From: an uncultured Pelagibacteraceae bacterium
Lineage (GTDB): Bacteria > Pseudomonadota > Alphaproteobacteria > Pelagibacterales > Pelagibacteraceae
Reading direction: 5' to 3'
Assembly: GCA_902511185.1 (NCBI GenBank)
Contig: CABXEK010000002.1
Coordinates: 1-64,000, forward strand
DNA length: 64,000 nucleotides
Of this stretch, positions 18,980-27,379 are shown in pieces (position 1 is the first letter of the stretch; each line of letters opens with the position of its first letter). Below the pieces are notes generated by a model. The model was not told where the DNA came from, did no database searches, and saw only the letters and a program-made list of their open reading frames with translations. Both the position numbers and the translations under genes were made by a program.

Positions 18980-20376
18980 TGTTATCAGCAAATTTATCAG
19001 CAATTTTTTATTTAATTTCAGGAGTATTGTTTATTTTGGCATTAAGAGGTCTGTCATCACCAGAAACATCAAGACAAGGAAATTTATTTGGAATCTTAGG
19101 AATGATTATTGCAGTTACAGTTACTTTTTTGTCAATTGGAAATTTTTCAACTGGATTTATAGTTGTTTTAATTTTTCTGTTAATAGGAGGATTAATTGGC
19201 GCTTTTATCGCTTATAAAATTCCAATGACAGCAATGCCAGAATTAGTTGCTGGTTTTCATAGTTTAGTTGGGCTTGCAGCAGTATTTGTTGCAATAGCAG
19301 CTTTTTTAAATCCAGAAGCTTTTAACTTAGGGTCTCCTGGCAACATTAAACTTGGAAGCTTAATTGAAATGTCAATTGGTGCAGCTGTGGGTGCAATAAC
19401 ATTCTCAGGATCAATAATAGCTTTTTTAAAACTACAGGGAATAATGTCAGGATCACCTATAACTTTTAAAGGTCAGCATCCACTTAATGCTTTAATTTTA
19501 ATTTCAATTATCATCATTACTTATCTGCTTTGCTCAACTCAGTCCTCCAATTTGTTTTGGATATTGCTTGCAATTTCTTTTTTAATTGGTTTTTTATTAA
19601 TAATTCCAATTGGTGGCGCAGATATGCCAGTGGTTATCTCAATGTTAAATTCTTATTCAGGTTGGGCTGCAGCTGGTATTGGATTTACTCTTGAAAATAC
19701 TGCATTAATAATTACGGGTGCATTAGTTGGATCATCTGGGGCAATTTTATCTTATATAATGTGTAAAGGAATGAATAGATCATTCTTTAATGTAATTTTA
19801 GGAGGATTTGGTGCAACAGAACAATCAGCTTCAGCAAAAAATAAAGAACAAAGACCAGTTAAAAGTGGAAATGCAGATGACGCTGCTTTTTTAATGAAAA
19901 ACGCTTCATCAGTAATAATTGTTCCAGGCTATGGAATGGCAGTTGCTCAAGCACAACATGCATTAAGAGAGATGGTTGATACATTAAAAAAAAATGACAT
20001 TAAAGTTTCTTATGCAATTCATCCTGTAGCAGGACGAATGCCAGGTCATATGAATGTATTGCTCGCAGAAGCAAATGTGCCTTATGATGAAGTATTTGAG
20101 TTAGAAGAAATTAATAATGATTTTGCAAATGCAGATGTTGCATTTGTAATAGGTGCCAATGATGTAACAAATCCAGTTGCAAAAACAGACCCACAAAGTC
20201 CAATTTATGGAATGCCAGTTTTAGATGTTGAAAAATGTAAATCCGTCTTATTCGTAAAACGAAGTTTATCACCTGGTTATGCTGGAATTGACAATGATTT
20301 ATTTTATAAAGAAAATACTCTTATGTTGTTTGCAGATGCAAAGAAAATGACAGAAGATATTACTAAAAATCTATAG
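18979..20376 (+). CDS. pntB: NAD(P) transhydrogenase subunit beta
   Basis: A 465-residue protein with about eight membrane helices followed by a soluble NADP-binding domain III. IGGADMPVVISMLNSYSGWAAA near residue 213 is the conserved membrane-to-loop motif. VPGYGMAVAQAQHALREM near 313 is the NADP-binding loop. HPVAGRMPGHMNVLLAEANVPYD near 350 and FVIGANDVTNPVAKTDP near 390 are invariant in PntB. KRSLSPGYAGIDNDLFY is near the end. It is the last pnt gene, and a transaldolase gene follows 8 nt later, probably in the same transcript. Confidence 0.96.
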   Translation: MLSANLSAIFYLISGVLFILALRGLSSPETSRQGNLFGILGMIIAVTVTFLSIGNFSTGFIVVLIFLLIGGLIGAFIAYKIPMTAMPELVAGFHSLVGLAAVFVAIAAFLNPEAFNLGSPGNIKLGSLIEMSIGAAVGAITFSGSIIAFLKLQGIMSGSPITFKGQHPLNALILISIIIITYLLCSTQSSNLFWILLAISFLIGFLLIIPIGGADMPVVISMLNSYSGWAAAGIGFTLENTALIITGALVGSSGAILSYIMCKGMNRSFFNVILGGFGATEQSASAKNKEQRPVKSGNADDAAFLMKNASSVIIVPGYGMAVAQAQHALREMVDTLKKNDIKVSYAIHPVAGRMPGHMNVLLAEANVPYDEVFELEEINNDFANADVAFVIGANDVTNPVAKTDPQSPIYGMPVLDVEKCKSVLFVKRSLSPGYAGIDNDLFYKENTLMLFADAKKMTEDITKNL

Positions 20377-20384
20377 GTTTAAAT

Positions 20385-21083
20385 TTGAATACTAAAATAT
20401 TTTGTGACATTGCAGAATTAGATCAAATAAGAAAATTTAATAAAAAAAAGATTGTTAAAGGATTTACAACTAATCCAAGCTTAATGAGAAAAGCTGGAGC
20501 AAAAGATTACAAATCTTATTCAAAAAAAATTCTTAAAATTTGCAATAATAAGCCAGTATCACTTGAAGTATTTGCTGATGAATACAAAGAAATGAAAATT
20601 CAAGCAATGAAAATTAATACTTGGGGGGAAAATGTTTATGTAAAAGTACCGGTTGCTAATTCAAAGGGCAAATTTATGGGTCGAATTATCAAAGAATTAA
20701 ATAATCGAAATATAAAAATTAATATAACAGCAGTTTATAGTTCTAAACAAACTGAAAAAATTTTAAAATTAATTAATAAAAGAACTAAAGTAATTATTTC
20801 TATTTTTGCAGGAAGAGCAGGTGATACTGGTAAAGATCCAGTTCCAGAATTTGTTAAGAGTTTAAAGTTGGCTAAGAAATTTAAGAATGTTGAGATATTA
20901 TGGGCTAGTGTTCGTGAGCCTTATAATTATTTACAGGCAAAACAATTGGGTTGCCACATTATTACTGTTCCTCCAGCTATTATTGAAAAAATAGAAAAAT
21001 TTGGAAAATCATTTGATCTACTTACAAAAGAAACAGTTAAAGCTTTTTTGATTGATAGTAAAAAATCTAATTTTAAAATCTAG
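20385..21083 (+). CDS. Short transaldolase / fructose-6-phosphate aldolase-like protein
   Basis: A 232-residue TIM-barrel transaldolase of the short TalC/FSA group. FCDIAELDQIRKF at the N-terminus and KGFTTNPSLM near residue 25 are the family start. VYVKVPVANSKGKFMG near 84 holds the Schiff-base lysine. IFAGRAGDTGKDPVPE near 144 and ILWASVREPYN near 170 follow the usual pattern. It would exchange dihydroxyacetone units between sugar phosphates in the pentose phosphate pathway. It starts with TTG at 20385, 8 nt after pntB; no nearby ATG fits the family start. Transaldolase and F6P aldolase activity cannot be separated by sight. Confidence 0.85.
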   Translation: MNTKIFCDIAELDQIRKFNKKKIVKGFTTNPSLMRKAGAKDYKSYSKKILKICNNKPVSLEVFADEYKEMKIQAMKINTWGENVYVKVPVANSKGKFMGRIIKELNNRNIKINITAVYSSKQTEKILKLINKRTKVIISIFAGRAGDTGKDPVPEFVKSLKLAKKFKNVEILWASVREPYNYLQAKQLGCHIITVPPAIIEKIEKFGKSFDLLTKETVKAFLIDSKKSNFKI

Positions 21084-21091
21084 TCTGGAAT

Positions 21092-21168
<77 letters not shown>

Positions 21169-21174
21169 GTATAC

Positions 21175-21369
21175 TTAAATTCTATTTTTAAGTTTGTTTA
21201 ATTTTTTTACTCTCTTGATATTTTCTTGCAATATTCTTTTTTTCTTCTCGGAAGGTTTTTCGTAAGTATTCTTTAATTTTATTACTTTAAAAAATCCATC
21301 TCTTTGAAGTTTTCTTTTTAAAACTCTCAAAGCTTGTTCAATATTATTATCTTTAACTTCTATTTTCAT
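21175..21369 (-). CDS. rpsU: 30S ribosomal protein S21
   Basis: A 64-residue bS21. It begins MKIEVKDNNIEQALRVLKRK, then LQRDGFFKVIKLKNTYEKPS, and ends in a strongly basic helix (RILQENIKRVKKLNK). All three parts match the family. S21 sits near the 3' end of 16S rRNA and helps mRNA base-pairing at initiation. It is on the minus strand, 6 nt from the initiator tRNA on the same strand. Confidence 0.95.
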   Translation of the reverse strand: MKIEVKDNNIEQALRVLKRKLQRDGFFKVIKLKNTYEKPSEKKKRILQENIKRVKKLNKLKNRI

Positions 21370-21423
21370 AAGTATTTTTAAATGTGAGTAATTATCACTT
21401 TAAAATTTTGATGTCTATTAAAT

Positions 21424-22011
21424 TTAATCAATGTTTGAAATTTCTTTTGCTTGTTTTGCTTTTTCTTTTTCTTTTTTTTCTCTTTTTATTCTTCTTTCAG
21501 CTTTTTCTAGAGCTTCTATAAGATCTTTCTGGCTAAAAAGGTTTAAAGCAACAGGATCTTTTGGATTTAAATTATTATAATTCCAATAGCTTTTATTTCT
21601 TATAGAGGTAACCGAATTTTTTGTAATACCAACTAGTTTTGCTATTTGTGAGTCTTTTAACATATTGTGTTGCCTTATTAACCATAATGCTGAATCGGGC
21701 TTATCTTGTCTCTTGGATAAAGGTATGTATTTTTTAGTCTTCTTTTCAGTATTAGATATCTCAATATCAGTATTTTTAATTAGTAAGGGTCTATTTTCAT
21801 CTTTTGATGATAATTCAATTTCTTCTCTAGAAAGTTGGCCAGAGATGATTGGATTATAAGCCTTAATTCCTTTTGCCACTTCACCATCTGCGATTCCTTG
21901 AATCTCAACCTCGTGAAGGTTGCAAAAGTTTGCGATTTGTTTGAAGGTAAGAGTTGTATTTTCAACTAACCAAACAGCTGTAGCCATTGGCATCAAAGGA
22001 GCATTTGACAT
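21424..22011 (-). CDS. DUF1013 / TrcR-like cell-cycle transcriptional regulator
   Basis: A 195-residue alphaproteobacteria-specific protein. It begins MSNAPLMPMATAVWLVENTTL, the conserved DUF1013 start. TFKQIANFCNLHEVEIQGIADGE near residue 24 looks like a helix-turn-helix. A second DNA-binding-like segment is LRDSQIAKLVGITKNSVTSIRNK-like, seen as KDSQIAKLVGITKN near 118. The C-terminus is a charged helix rich in Lys and Glu. Relatives are annotated as the cell-cycle transcriptional regulator TrcR; targets in SAR11 are unknown. Its start directly abuts the rpmE stop, so the two are co-transcribed. Confidence 0.8.
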   Translation of the reverse strand: MSNAPLMPMATAVWLVENTTLTFKQIANFCNLHEVEIQGIADGEVAKGIKAYNPIISGQLSREEIELSSKDENRPLLIKNTDIEISNTEKKTKKYIPLSKRQDKPDSALWLIRQHNMLKDSQIAKLVGITKNSVTSIRNKSYWNYNNLNPKDPVALNLFSQKDLIEALEKAERRIKREKKEKEKAKQAKEISNID

Positions 22012-22242
22012 TTAATTTTTTTTATCTGATTTAAAGTTTTGAAATTTTTTATTAAATTTACTTATTCTGCCTTTATCCATTAACTTTTGTTTACCACCTG
22101 TCCATGCAGAATGCGACTTAGGATCAATTTCTAACTTAAGTAAATCACCCTCAGCACCCCAAGTTGATTTTGTTTCAAATTGAGTTCCATCAGTCATTTC
22201 GACTTTAATTGTATGGTAGTTAGGATGTATATCTTTTTTCAT
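22012..22242 (-). CDS. rpmE: 50S ribosomal protein L31
   Basis: A 76-residue bL31. [24 protein letters not shown] is the standard N-terminus, and [27 protein letters not shown] covers the conserved D-SHP-WTG region. There is no CxxC zinc motif, so it is the zinc-independent C-minus type. It lies between the SuhB-like and TrcR-like genes on the minus strand and is probably transcribed with them. Confidence 0.95.
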   Translation of the reverse strand: MKKDIHPNYHTIKVEMTDGTQFETKSTWGAEGDLLKLEIDPKSHSAWTGGKQKLMDKGRISKFNKKFQNFKSDKKN

Positions 22243-22277
22243 ATCGAGATTTATAGCAAAAGAATTTTATAACACAA

Positions 22278-23018
22278 TTAAAAGTTAACTAAATTTTCTA
22301 ACATTTTACTGTTAATTGCAGCACTTGAAGCTTTAATATCAATCTTATTTACTTCAAATTTATGAATATCATTTACTATTCCTCCTGCTTCGTTTATCAT
22401 TAGAGCTCCAGCAGCCACATCCCATATGTTGATCTTGTTCTGAAAGTATCCATCTAGTCTACCAGAGGCCACATATGCTAAATCTAATGCGGCAGAACCA
22501 CTACATCTCATATTTAAATTACTAAATTTTACACCTTCATTATTACTTGAAAACAAACAGTCATCCAAAGAATTTTTATTTGAAACTCTTAATCTCTGAT
22601 TATTTAAAAAAGCACCTTTGTCTTTTTCAGCAAAAAACATCTCATCTTTAATTGGATCAAATATTAAACCACTTAATAATTTCTCTTTTGACATAAGAGC
22701 AATAGAAATTGCAAAGTGAGGTATACCATGAAGAAAATTAGTCGTTCCATCAATTGGGTCAATTATCCAAGTATTTTCTTTATCTTTATTCTTAATAACA
22801 CCCGTTTCTTCGGTTAAGAAAGAATAATTTTTTTTTGTTTTCGACAACTCTTCGATTAATATTTTTTCAACTTGCTTATCTGTTTTAGTTACGAAATCGT
22901 GGGGTCCTTTTTTTGATACTTGTAACTTTTCAATTTCTCCAAAATCTCTTATTATTGATTTAGATGCTTTTTCAGCAGCTTTAATCATTATGTTAAGATT
23001 TGCAGATATAGAGATCAT
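22278..23018 (-). CDS. suhB: Inositol monophosphatase family protein (SuhB-like)
   Basis: A Mg-dependent phosphatase. FLTEETG supplies the first metal-binding Glu, and WIIDPIDGTTNFLHGIPHFA is the D-P-I-D-G-T-x-N signature. IWDVAAGALMINEAGG near the end is the second signature with the catalytic Asp. I place the start at the ATG at 23018 (MISISANLNIMIKAAE), giving 246 residues. The longer ORF in the track begins inside efp, whereas this start lies 4 nt after the efp stop and fits the usual family N-terminus. The physiological substrate is uncertain, because the family covers inositol-1-P, NADP and PAP phosphatases. Confidence 0.85.
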   Translation of the reverse strand: MISISANLNIMIKAAEKASKSIIRDFGEIEKLQVSKKGPHDFVTKTDKQVEKILIEELSKTKKNYSFLTEETGVIKNKDKENTWIIDPIDGTTNFLHGIPHFAISIALMSKEKLLSGLIFDPIKDEMFFAEKDKGAFLNNQRLRVSNKNSLDDCLFSSNNEGVKFSNLNMRCSGSAALDLAYVASGRLDGYFQNKINIWDVAAGALMINEAGGIVNDIHKFEVNKIDIKASSAAINSKMLENLVNF

Positions 23019-23022
23019 AGAA

Positions 23023-23583
23023 TTATATTTTTTTGATATATTCAAGTGTTCTTGTATCAATAATTACTTCATCACCAGATTCTATAAATGGTGGTACTTG
23101 AATATTCAAACCATTATCAAGAGTGGAAGGTTTATAAGATGAAGAAACTGTTTGTCCTTTGAGAGCAACATCTGTTGTTTCAATTTTGCATTTCACCTGA
23201 TTAGGAAGTTCAACTGAAATTGGACTATCATTATAAAAACTTACTGAGACTTCAAGGTTTTCAGTCATTAGTTTACCTTTTTCTCCAACAATATCTTTTT
23301 TAATTTCAATTTGGTCAAATGTTTTAGGGTTCATAAAAATATAATTAACTTCATCATCATATAGATAGTTAAAATCTGTTTCTTCTAGAGATGCTTTTTC
23401 AACAGTTTCACTAGATCTAAACCTTTCATTTAATTTTGTGTTTTTGCCTACACTTTTCATTTCTACTTGAGCAAATGCTCCACCTTTACCTGGTTTCACA
23501 TGTTGAGTTTTTAGGACTTGCCACAAATCATTTTTGTACTCTAAAAGCATTCCTACTCTTATTTCTCCTGCATTAATTTTCAT
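23023..23583 (-). CDS. efp: Elongation factor P
   Basis: EF-P of 186 residues, full length. Domain I has HVKPGKGGAFAQVEMKSV near residue 28, with Lys33 at the loop tip that is the possible modification site. Domain II has FMNPKTFDQIEIKKD near 84, and domain III has TVSSSYKPSTLDNGLNIQVPPFIESGDEVIIDT, the EF-P signature. It relieves ribosome stalling at polyproline. The start overlaps the thiE stop by 4 nt, and the SuhB-like gene follows. No modification enzyme is seen nearby. Confidence 0.96.
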   Translation of the reverse strand: MKINAGEIRVGMLLEYKNDLWQVLKTQHVKPGKGGAFAQVEMKSVGKNTKLNERFRSSETVEKASLEETDFNYLYDDEVNYIFMNPKTFDQIEIKKDIVGEKGKLMTENLEVSVSFYNDSPISVELPNQVKCKIETTDVALKGQTVSSSYKPSTLDNGLNIQVPPFIESGDEVIIDTRTLEYIKKI

Positions 23584-24194
23584 TTAAGTTTTTTTATACT
23601 TTCTATGGGTTTATATTTTTTATTATTCCAAACGTAGCCTGAAATAGCTAATAAATTAGCATTGTTCAATAACAGTTTTTTATAATTATCAAAATTTATT
23701 CCACCAATAGCAACTAGGGGGACTTTGGTTAACTTTTTTACTTTATTTAAAATTTTAGTTGTGGCCTTAAATTTCACTTTTTTTGTTTTAGTAGAAAAAA
23801 AAGCCCCAATAGCAATATAACTAGCTTTTTCTTTGATAGCAGTTTTTGCTAGTCCAATAGAGTTGTGACATGTAATTCCAATAATTTTATTTCCTATAAT
23901 TTTTCTTGCATTTTTAATATCCATATCCTTTTGTCCCAAATGACAACCATCAGCATTTAGCTTTTTTGAAAGTATTGGATCATCATTTACTAAAAATTTA
24001 ACATTATTTTTTTTACAAATTCGTCGAATTTTTTTTCCAATTAAATTTTTTTCCTCAAAAGAGTATTTTTTAAGTCTCATTTGAAAGAACCCAATTTTTC
24101 CAGTTTCAAGTATTTCTTTTAAATCTTTATAGAATTGAGTGTATATTTTGTTAGGCGAAATAAGATAAATAAATTTTTTTTTATTTATTTTCAA
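23580..24194 (-). CDS. thiE: Thiamine-phosphate synthase
   Basis: A 204-residue TIM-barrel protein. FFQMRLKKYSFEEK near residue 36 corresponds to the Q-x-R-x-K pyrophosphate-binding motif. LVNDDPILSKKLNADGCHLGQKDM near 68-91 gives the Mg-binding Asp and the H-L-G-Q motif. GITCHNS near 104, AIGAFFSTKTK near 127 and VAIGGIN near 158 complete the family pattern. It joins HMP-pyrophosphate and the thiazole phosphate to make thiamine phosphate. The normal G-P-x-x-x-T-x-T-K is slightly altered to GAFFSTKTK. Its start overlaps the fba end by 14 nt. TenI is the main alternative. Confidence 0.8.
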   Translation of the reverse strand: MKINKKKFIYLISPNKIYTQFYKDLKEILETGKIGFFQMRLKKYSFEEKNLIGKKIRRICKKNNVKFLVNDDPILSKKLNADGCHLGQKDMDIKNARKIIGNKIIGITCHNSIGLAKTAIKEKASYIAIGAFFSTKTKKVKFKATTKILNKVKKLTKVPLVAIGGINFDNYKKLLLNNANLLAISGYVWNNKKYKPIESIKKLK

Positions 24195-25191
24195 GTTCGC
24201 TAGACCATTTTCCTTGAGCTGCTAAAGTATTCATTCTTGCTCTATGATTAAAAATATTTTGGGTTCCTTTGATATTCTTAATATCTTTTGACCAGAATTT
24301 TAAAGCACTTTGTTGAAGAGCTCTTCCGTATGAATAGGTCATTATAAAATTAGTATCATTATTTATATTTATAAGATTTAAATTTTCAGTAGCCTCTACC
24401 TCAGATTGGCCACCAGATAAAAAGGCAATTCCAGGAACTTCACTTGGAACAGACTTTTTTAAGCATTGAAGTGTTTTAGAGGAAACTTCTTCACTAGAGA
24501 TTTTGTTTTTTGATTTATTTCCTGATAGAATCATATTTGGTTTCAAAATTATTCCTGTGAGATCAATTTTATGAATTATAAGTTCCTCGAAACACTTTTG
24601 AATTACTTCTGACGTTTTAATTAAGCAATCTTCTGAAGAGTGCTCACCATCCATTAACACTTCTGGTTCAACAATTGGAACCATTCCAATTTCCTGTACC
24701 AAAGCTGAATATCTTGCAAGTGCATGAGCATTTGAGCTAATTGCAAGTTTACTGGGATATTTTTCTCCAATATTGTAAACACCTCTCCACTTTGTAAATC
24801 TTGCTCCAAGTTTATAATATCTTTTTAATCTTTCTCTTAGTCCATCTAAACCCTCAGTAACTTTTTCATCTGATGAATTTGCTAGATCTTTAGCACCTGT
24901 ATCTACTTTAATTCCTGGAATGGCTCCTGTTTCTGAGATCTTAGATGGGATTGTTTTTTTATCATTCGATATTTGATTGATTGTTTCATCATATAAAATA
25001 ACACCACCAATACAGTCTCTCATACTGTTCGATGTGAAAAGTGTTTCTCTAAAAAGAAGTCTATTTTCTGGTGATGATTGAATATTGACTGAGTCCAATC
25101 TTTTAGTCATAGTTCCATTACTCTCGTCTGCAGCAAGTATACCTTTACCGTTTGAAAGAATTTTTAAAGCAATTTTATTAAGTTCTGACAT
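24181..25191 (-). CDS. fba: Fructose-bisphosphate aldolase class I
   Basis: A 336-residue class I (Schiff-base) aldolase of the eukaryote-like family. GKGILAADESNGTMTKRLDS near residue 15 is the family N-terminus. GVILYDETINQ lies near 63, GIKVDTGAKDL near 92 and FTKWRGVYNIGE near 137. ILKPNMILSGNK near 216 contains the Schiff-base Lys, and GIAFLSGGQSEVEAT near 252 binds phosphate. It cleaves or forms fructose-1,6-bisphosphate. It sits directly after pgk with no gap, within a tkt-gap-pgk-fba cluster, which fits gluconeogenesis and pentose interconversion. Confidence 0.95.
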   Translation of the reverse strand: MSELNKIALKILSNGKGILAADESNGTMTKRLDSVNIQSSPENRLLFRETLFTSNSMRDCIGGVILYDETINQISNDKKTIPSKISETGAIPGIKVDTGAKDLANSSDEKVTEGLDGLRERLKRYYKLGARFTKWRGVYNIGEKYPSKLAISSNAHALARYSALVQEIGMVPIVEPEVLMDGEHSSEDCLIKTSEVIQKCFEELIIHKIDLTGIILKPNMILSGNKSKNKISSEEVSSKTLQCLKKSVPSEVPGIAFLSGGQSEVEATENLNLININNDTNFIMTYSYGRALQQSALKFWSKDIKNIKGTQNIFNHRARMNTLAAQGKWSSELENK

Positions 25192-26370
25192 TTAATTTAA
25201 AGCTTTTATACCAGGAAGTTCTTTACCTTCAAGATATTCTAAAAAAGCTCCACCAGCAGTTGAAATAAAATTAAAATCATTTATTGCATTTAAATTATTT
25301 AACAATGAAACTGTATCTCCTCCTCCAGCAACTGAAAAGATTTTATTAGACTTATTATTCTCAATTATTTTTTTAGCAATTTTAATGCTACCATTAGCAA
25401 AACTTGGATTTTCAAAATATCCTGCAGGCCCATTCCATAAAATTGTATTGCTTTCATCAATAATATTACTAATCATATTTATAGTTTTTGGACCAATATC
25501 TAAAATCATTTCATCTGATGAAATGTCATTCAATTCTTTTATTTGAGGTTTTCCATTTAAATCTTTTCCAACAACAATGTCTTGAGGATATATTAATTTA
25601 CAGTTCTCCGTTTCTGAAAGTGAAAAAATTTCTTTAATAATTAGATCAGAGTTTTCCTCTTGTAATGATTTTCCAATATTATTACCCATATATTTGATAA
25701 TATTGTTAGCCATTCCTCCCACAATTATAATATTATCAAATCTAGGTATTAAATTTTTAATTATATTAATTTTAGTAGAGACTTTTGATCCTCCAATTAT
25801 ACAAGTTATAGGTTTTTTAATTTCAGAAGTAATTTTTTTTAGAGCATTAATCTCTAAATCAAGTTGCAATCCAGAAAAAGAAGGTAAAAAATTTGTTATC
25901 TCATGAATTGATGCGTGTGCTCTATGAGAACATGAAAAGGCATCATTAACATAAATATCACCTAAAGTTGAAAGTTTTTTTGCAAATGACTGATTATTTT
26001 TTTCTTCTTCAGGATAAAATCTTATATTTTCTAACATTATTATTCTTTCATCATCATTCTGAAATAAATCATTAGACACAATTTCTTTAATATCTTTAGA
26101 TAAGAGTTTTATATTTTGACTTAATTTCATCTCCAAATCTTTACATATTGGCCTAAGCGAAAGGTCGTTTACAACTTTTCCTTTTGGTCTTCCGACGTGA
26201 GAAATAATTATAATTTTTGCATTTTGAGAAATTAGAAAATTTAAAGTAGGTAAAATTTTATCAATTCTTGTTGTGTCAGTTATTTTGTCACCAAGCAAAG
26301 GAACATTTAGATCTAATCTTAATAATATTTTTTTATTCTCAAGATTGATTTCTTCTTTTATACTTTTCAT
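25192..26370 (-). CDS. pgk: Phosphoglycerate kinase
   Basis: A 392-residue PGK of normal length. LLRLDLNVPLLGDKITDTTRI near residue 15-35 is the signature that binds 3-phosphoglycerate. IISHVGRPKG near 53, NDAFSCSHRAHASIH near 140, and IIGGSKVSTKI near 191 follow. WNGPAGYFENP near 316 and SVAGGGDTVSLL near 350 form the nucleotide site. It transfers phosphate between 1,3-bisphosphoglycerate and ATP. Its start abuts the gap stop by one base, and the same transcript continues into fba. Confidence 0.97.
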   Translation of the reverse strand: MKSIKEEINLENKKILLRLDLNVPLLGDKITDTTRIDKILPTLNFLISQNAKIIIISHVGRPKGKVVNDLSLRPICKDLEMKLSQNIKLLSKDIKEIVSNDLFQNDDERIIMLENIRFYPEEEKNNQSFAKKLSTLGDIYVNDAFSCSHRAHASIHEITNFLPSFSGLQLDLEINALKKITSEIKKPITCIIGGSKVSTKINIIKNLIPRFDNIIIVGGMANNIIKYMGNNIGKSLQEENSDLIIKEIFSLSETENCKLIYPQDIVVGKDLNGKPQIKELNDISSDEMILDIGPKTINMISNIIDESNTILWNGPAGYFENPSFANGSIKIAKKIIENNKSNKIFSVAGGGDTVSLLNNLNAINDFNFISTAGGAFLEYLEGKELPGIKALN

Positions 26371-27377
26371 TAAGAAATGTTATGGACGTATTCTGCAATG
26401 TCACACATTCTATTCGAAAATCCCCATTCATTATCATACCATGCTGAAATTTTTCCCATATTTTTATCTACTGCACTAGTAAGCGACAAGTCTACAATTG
26501 CTGATGAAGAATTATGATTAAAGTCAATAGAAACTAGTTTTTCAGATGTTATTTCTAATATTTTTTTTAACTGATTTTTTGAAACTTCTTTAAAGGCGTC
26601 ATTAATTTTTTCTTTGCTTATTTCCTTTTTAGTGCAGAAAACTAATTCAATAAGTGAAACATTTGGAGTTGGAACTCTCATAGCAACACCTTCTAACTTT
26701 CCTTTTAAATCAGGAATAATCTCTCCAATAGCTTTTGAGGCCCCAGTAGACGTTGGCACTATAGACTGACTTGCAGATCTTGCTCTTCTAGGATCTTTGT
26801 GAGAATTATCTAATATTCTTTGATCACTAGTAAAAGCATGAATTGTAGTCATAAAACCTCTTTCAATTTCAAAATTTTTATGAATTACATTTGCAACTGG
26901 AGCTAAACAATTAGTAGTACATGAAGCAGCTGAAATTATTTGATCATTTTTTGTAAGCACATCTTCGTTTACTCCAAACACAATAGTTTTGTCTGCATTT
27001 TTGCATGGAGCAGAAACTATCACTTTTTTTGCACCATTTTTAATATGTGCCACTAGTTTTTCTTTTGAATTGAATTTTCCTGTACATTCGAAAACATAAT
27101 CGACATCAAATTTTTTCCAATCAATATCCTCAATTTTAGATTTTTGGGTAAATGTAATTTTATTTTTATTTATAAATAAATGATTTTCATCAAAATTTAA
27201 CTCAGCATTAAATTTTCCATGAACAGAGTCATATTTTATTAATTTACAACTTGCCTCTGAATTAGATCTATTATTGATATGTTGTATTTTAATATTTTTA
27301 TTTTGGCTTTCAATTATTGCTCTAATTACCATCCTACCGATTCTTCCCATTCCATTAATTCCAACTTTTATGGTCAT
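26370..27377 (-). CDS. gap: Glyceraldehyde-3-phosphate dehydrogenase
   Basis: A 335-residue type I GAPDH. GINGMGRIGRMVIRA at residues 6-20 is the NAD-binding loop. SAASCTTNCLAPVA near 149 contains the catalytic Cys. TGASKAIGEIIPDLKGKLEGVAMRVPTPN near 205 and WYDNEWGFSNRM near 313 are invariant blocks. It oxidises and phosphorylates glyceraldehyde-3-phosphate. It lies 2 nt after the tkt stop on the same strand and overlaps pgk by one base. Confidence 0.97.
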   Translation of the reverse strand: MTIKVGINGMGRIGRMVIRAIIESQNKNIKIQHINNRSNSEASCKLIKYDSVHGKFNAELNFDENHLFINKNKITFTQKSKIEDIDWKKFDVDYVFECTGKFNSKEKLVAHIKNGAKKVIVSAPCKNADKTIVFGVNEDVLTKNDQIISAASCTTNCLAPVANVIHKNFEIERGFMTTIHAFTSDQRILDNSHKDPRRARSASQSIVPTSTGASKAIGEIIPDLKGKLEGVAMRVPTPNVSLIELVFCTKKEISKEKINDAFKEVSKNQLKKILEITSEKLVSIDFNHNSSSAIVDLSLTSAVDKNMGKISAWYDNEWGFSNRMCDIAEYVHNIS

Positions 27378-27379
27378 TT

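Noticed and set aside
18945-19217. 90-residue plus-strand ORF across pntAB/pntB
   Set aside because: It overlaps two certain genes in another frame, and the Asn/Phe/Arg-rich translation looks like a frame shadow.
22278-23060. Longer start for the SuhB-like protein
   Set aside because: The extra 14 residues are encoded inside efp; the ATG at 23018 lies just after the efp stop and fits the family N-terminus.
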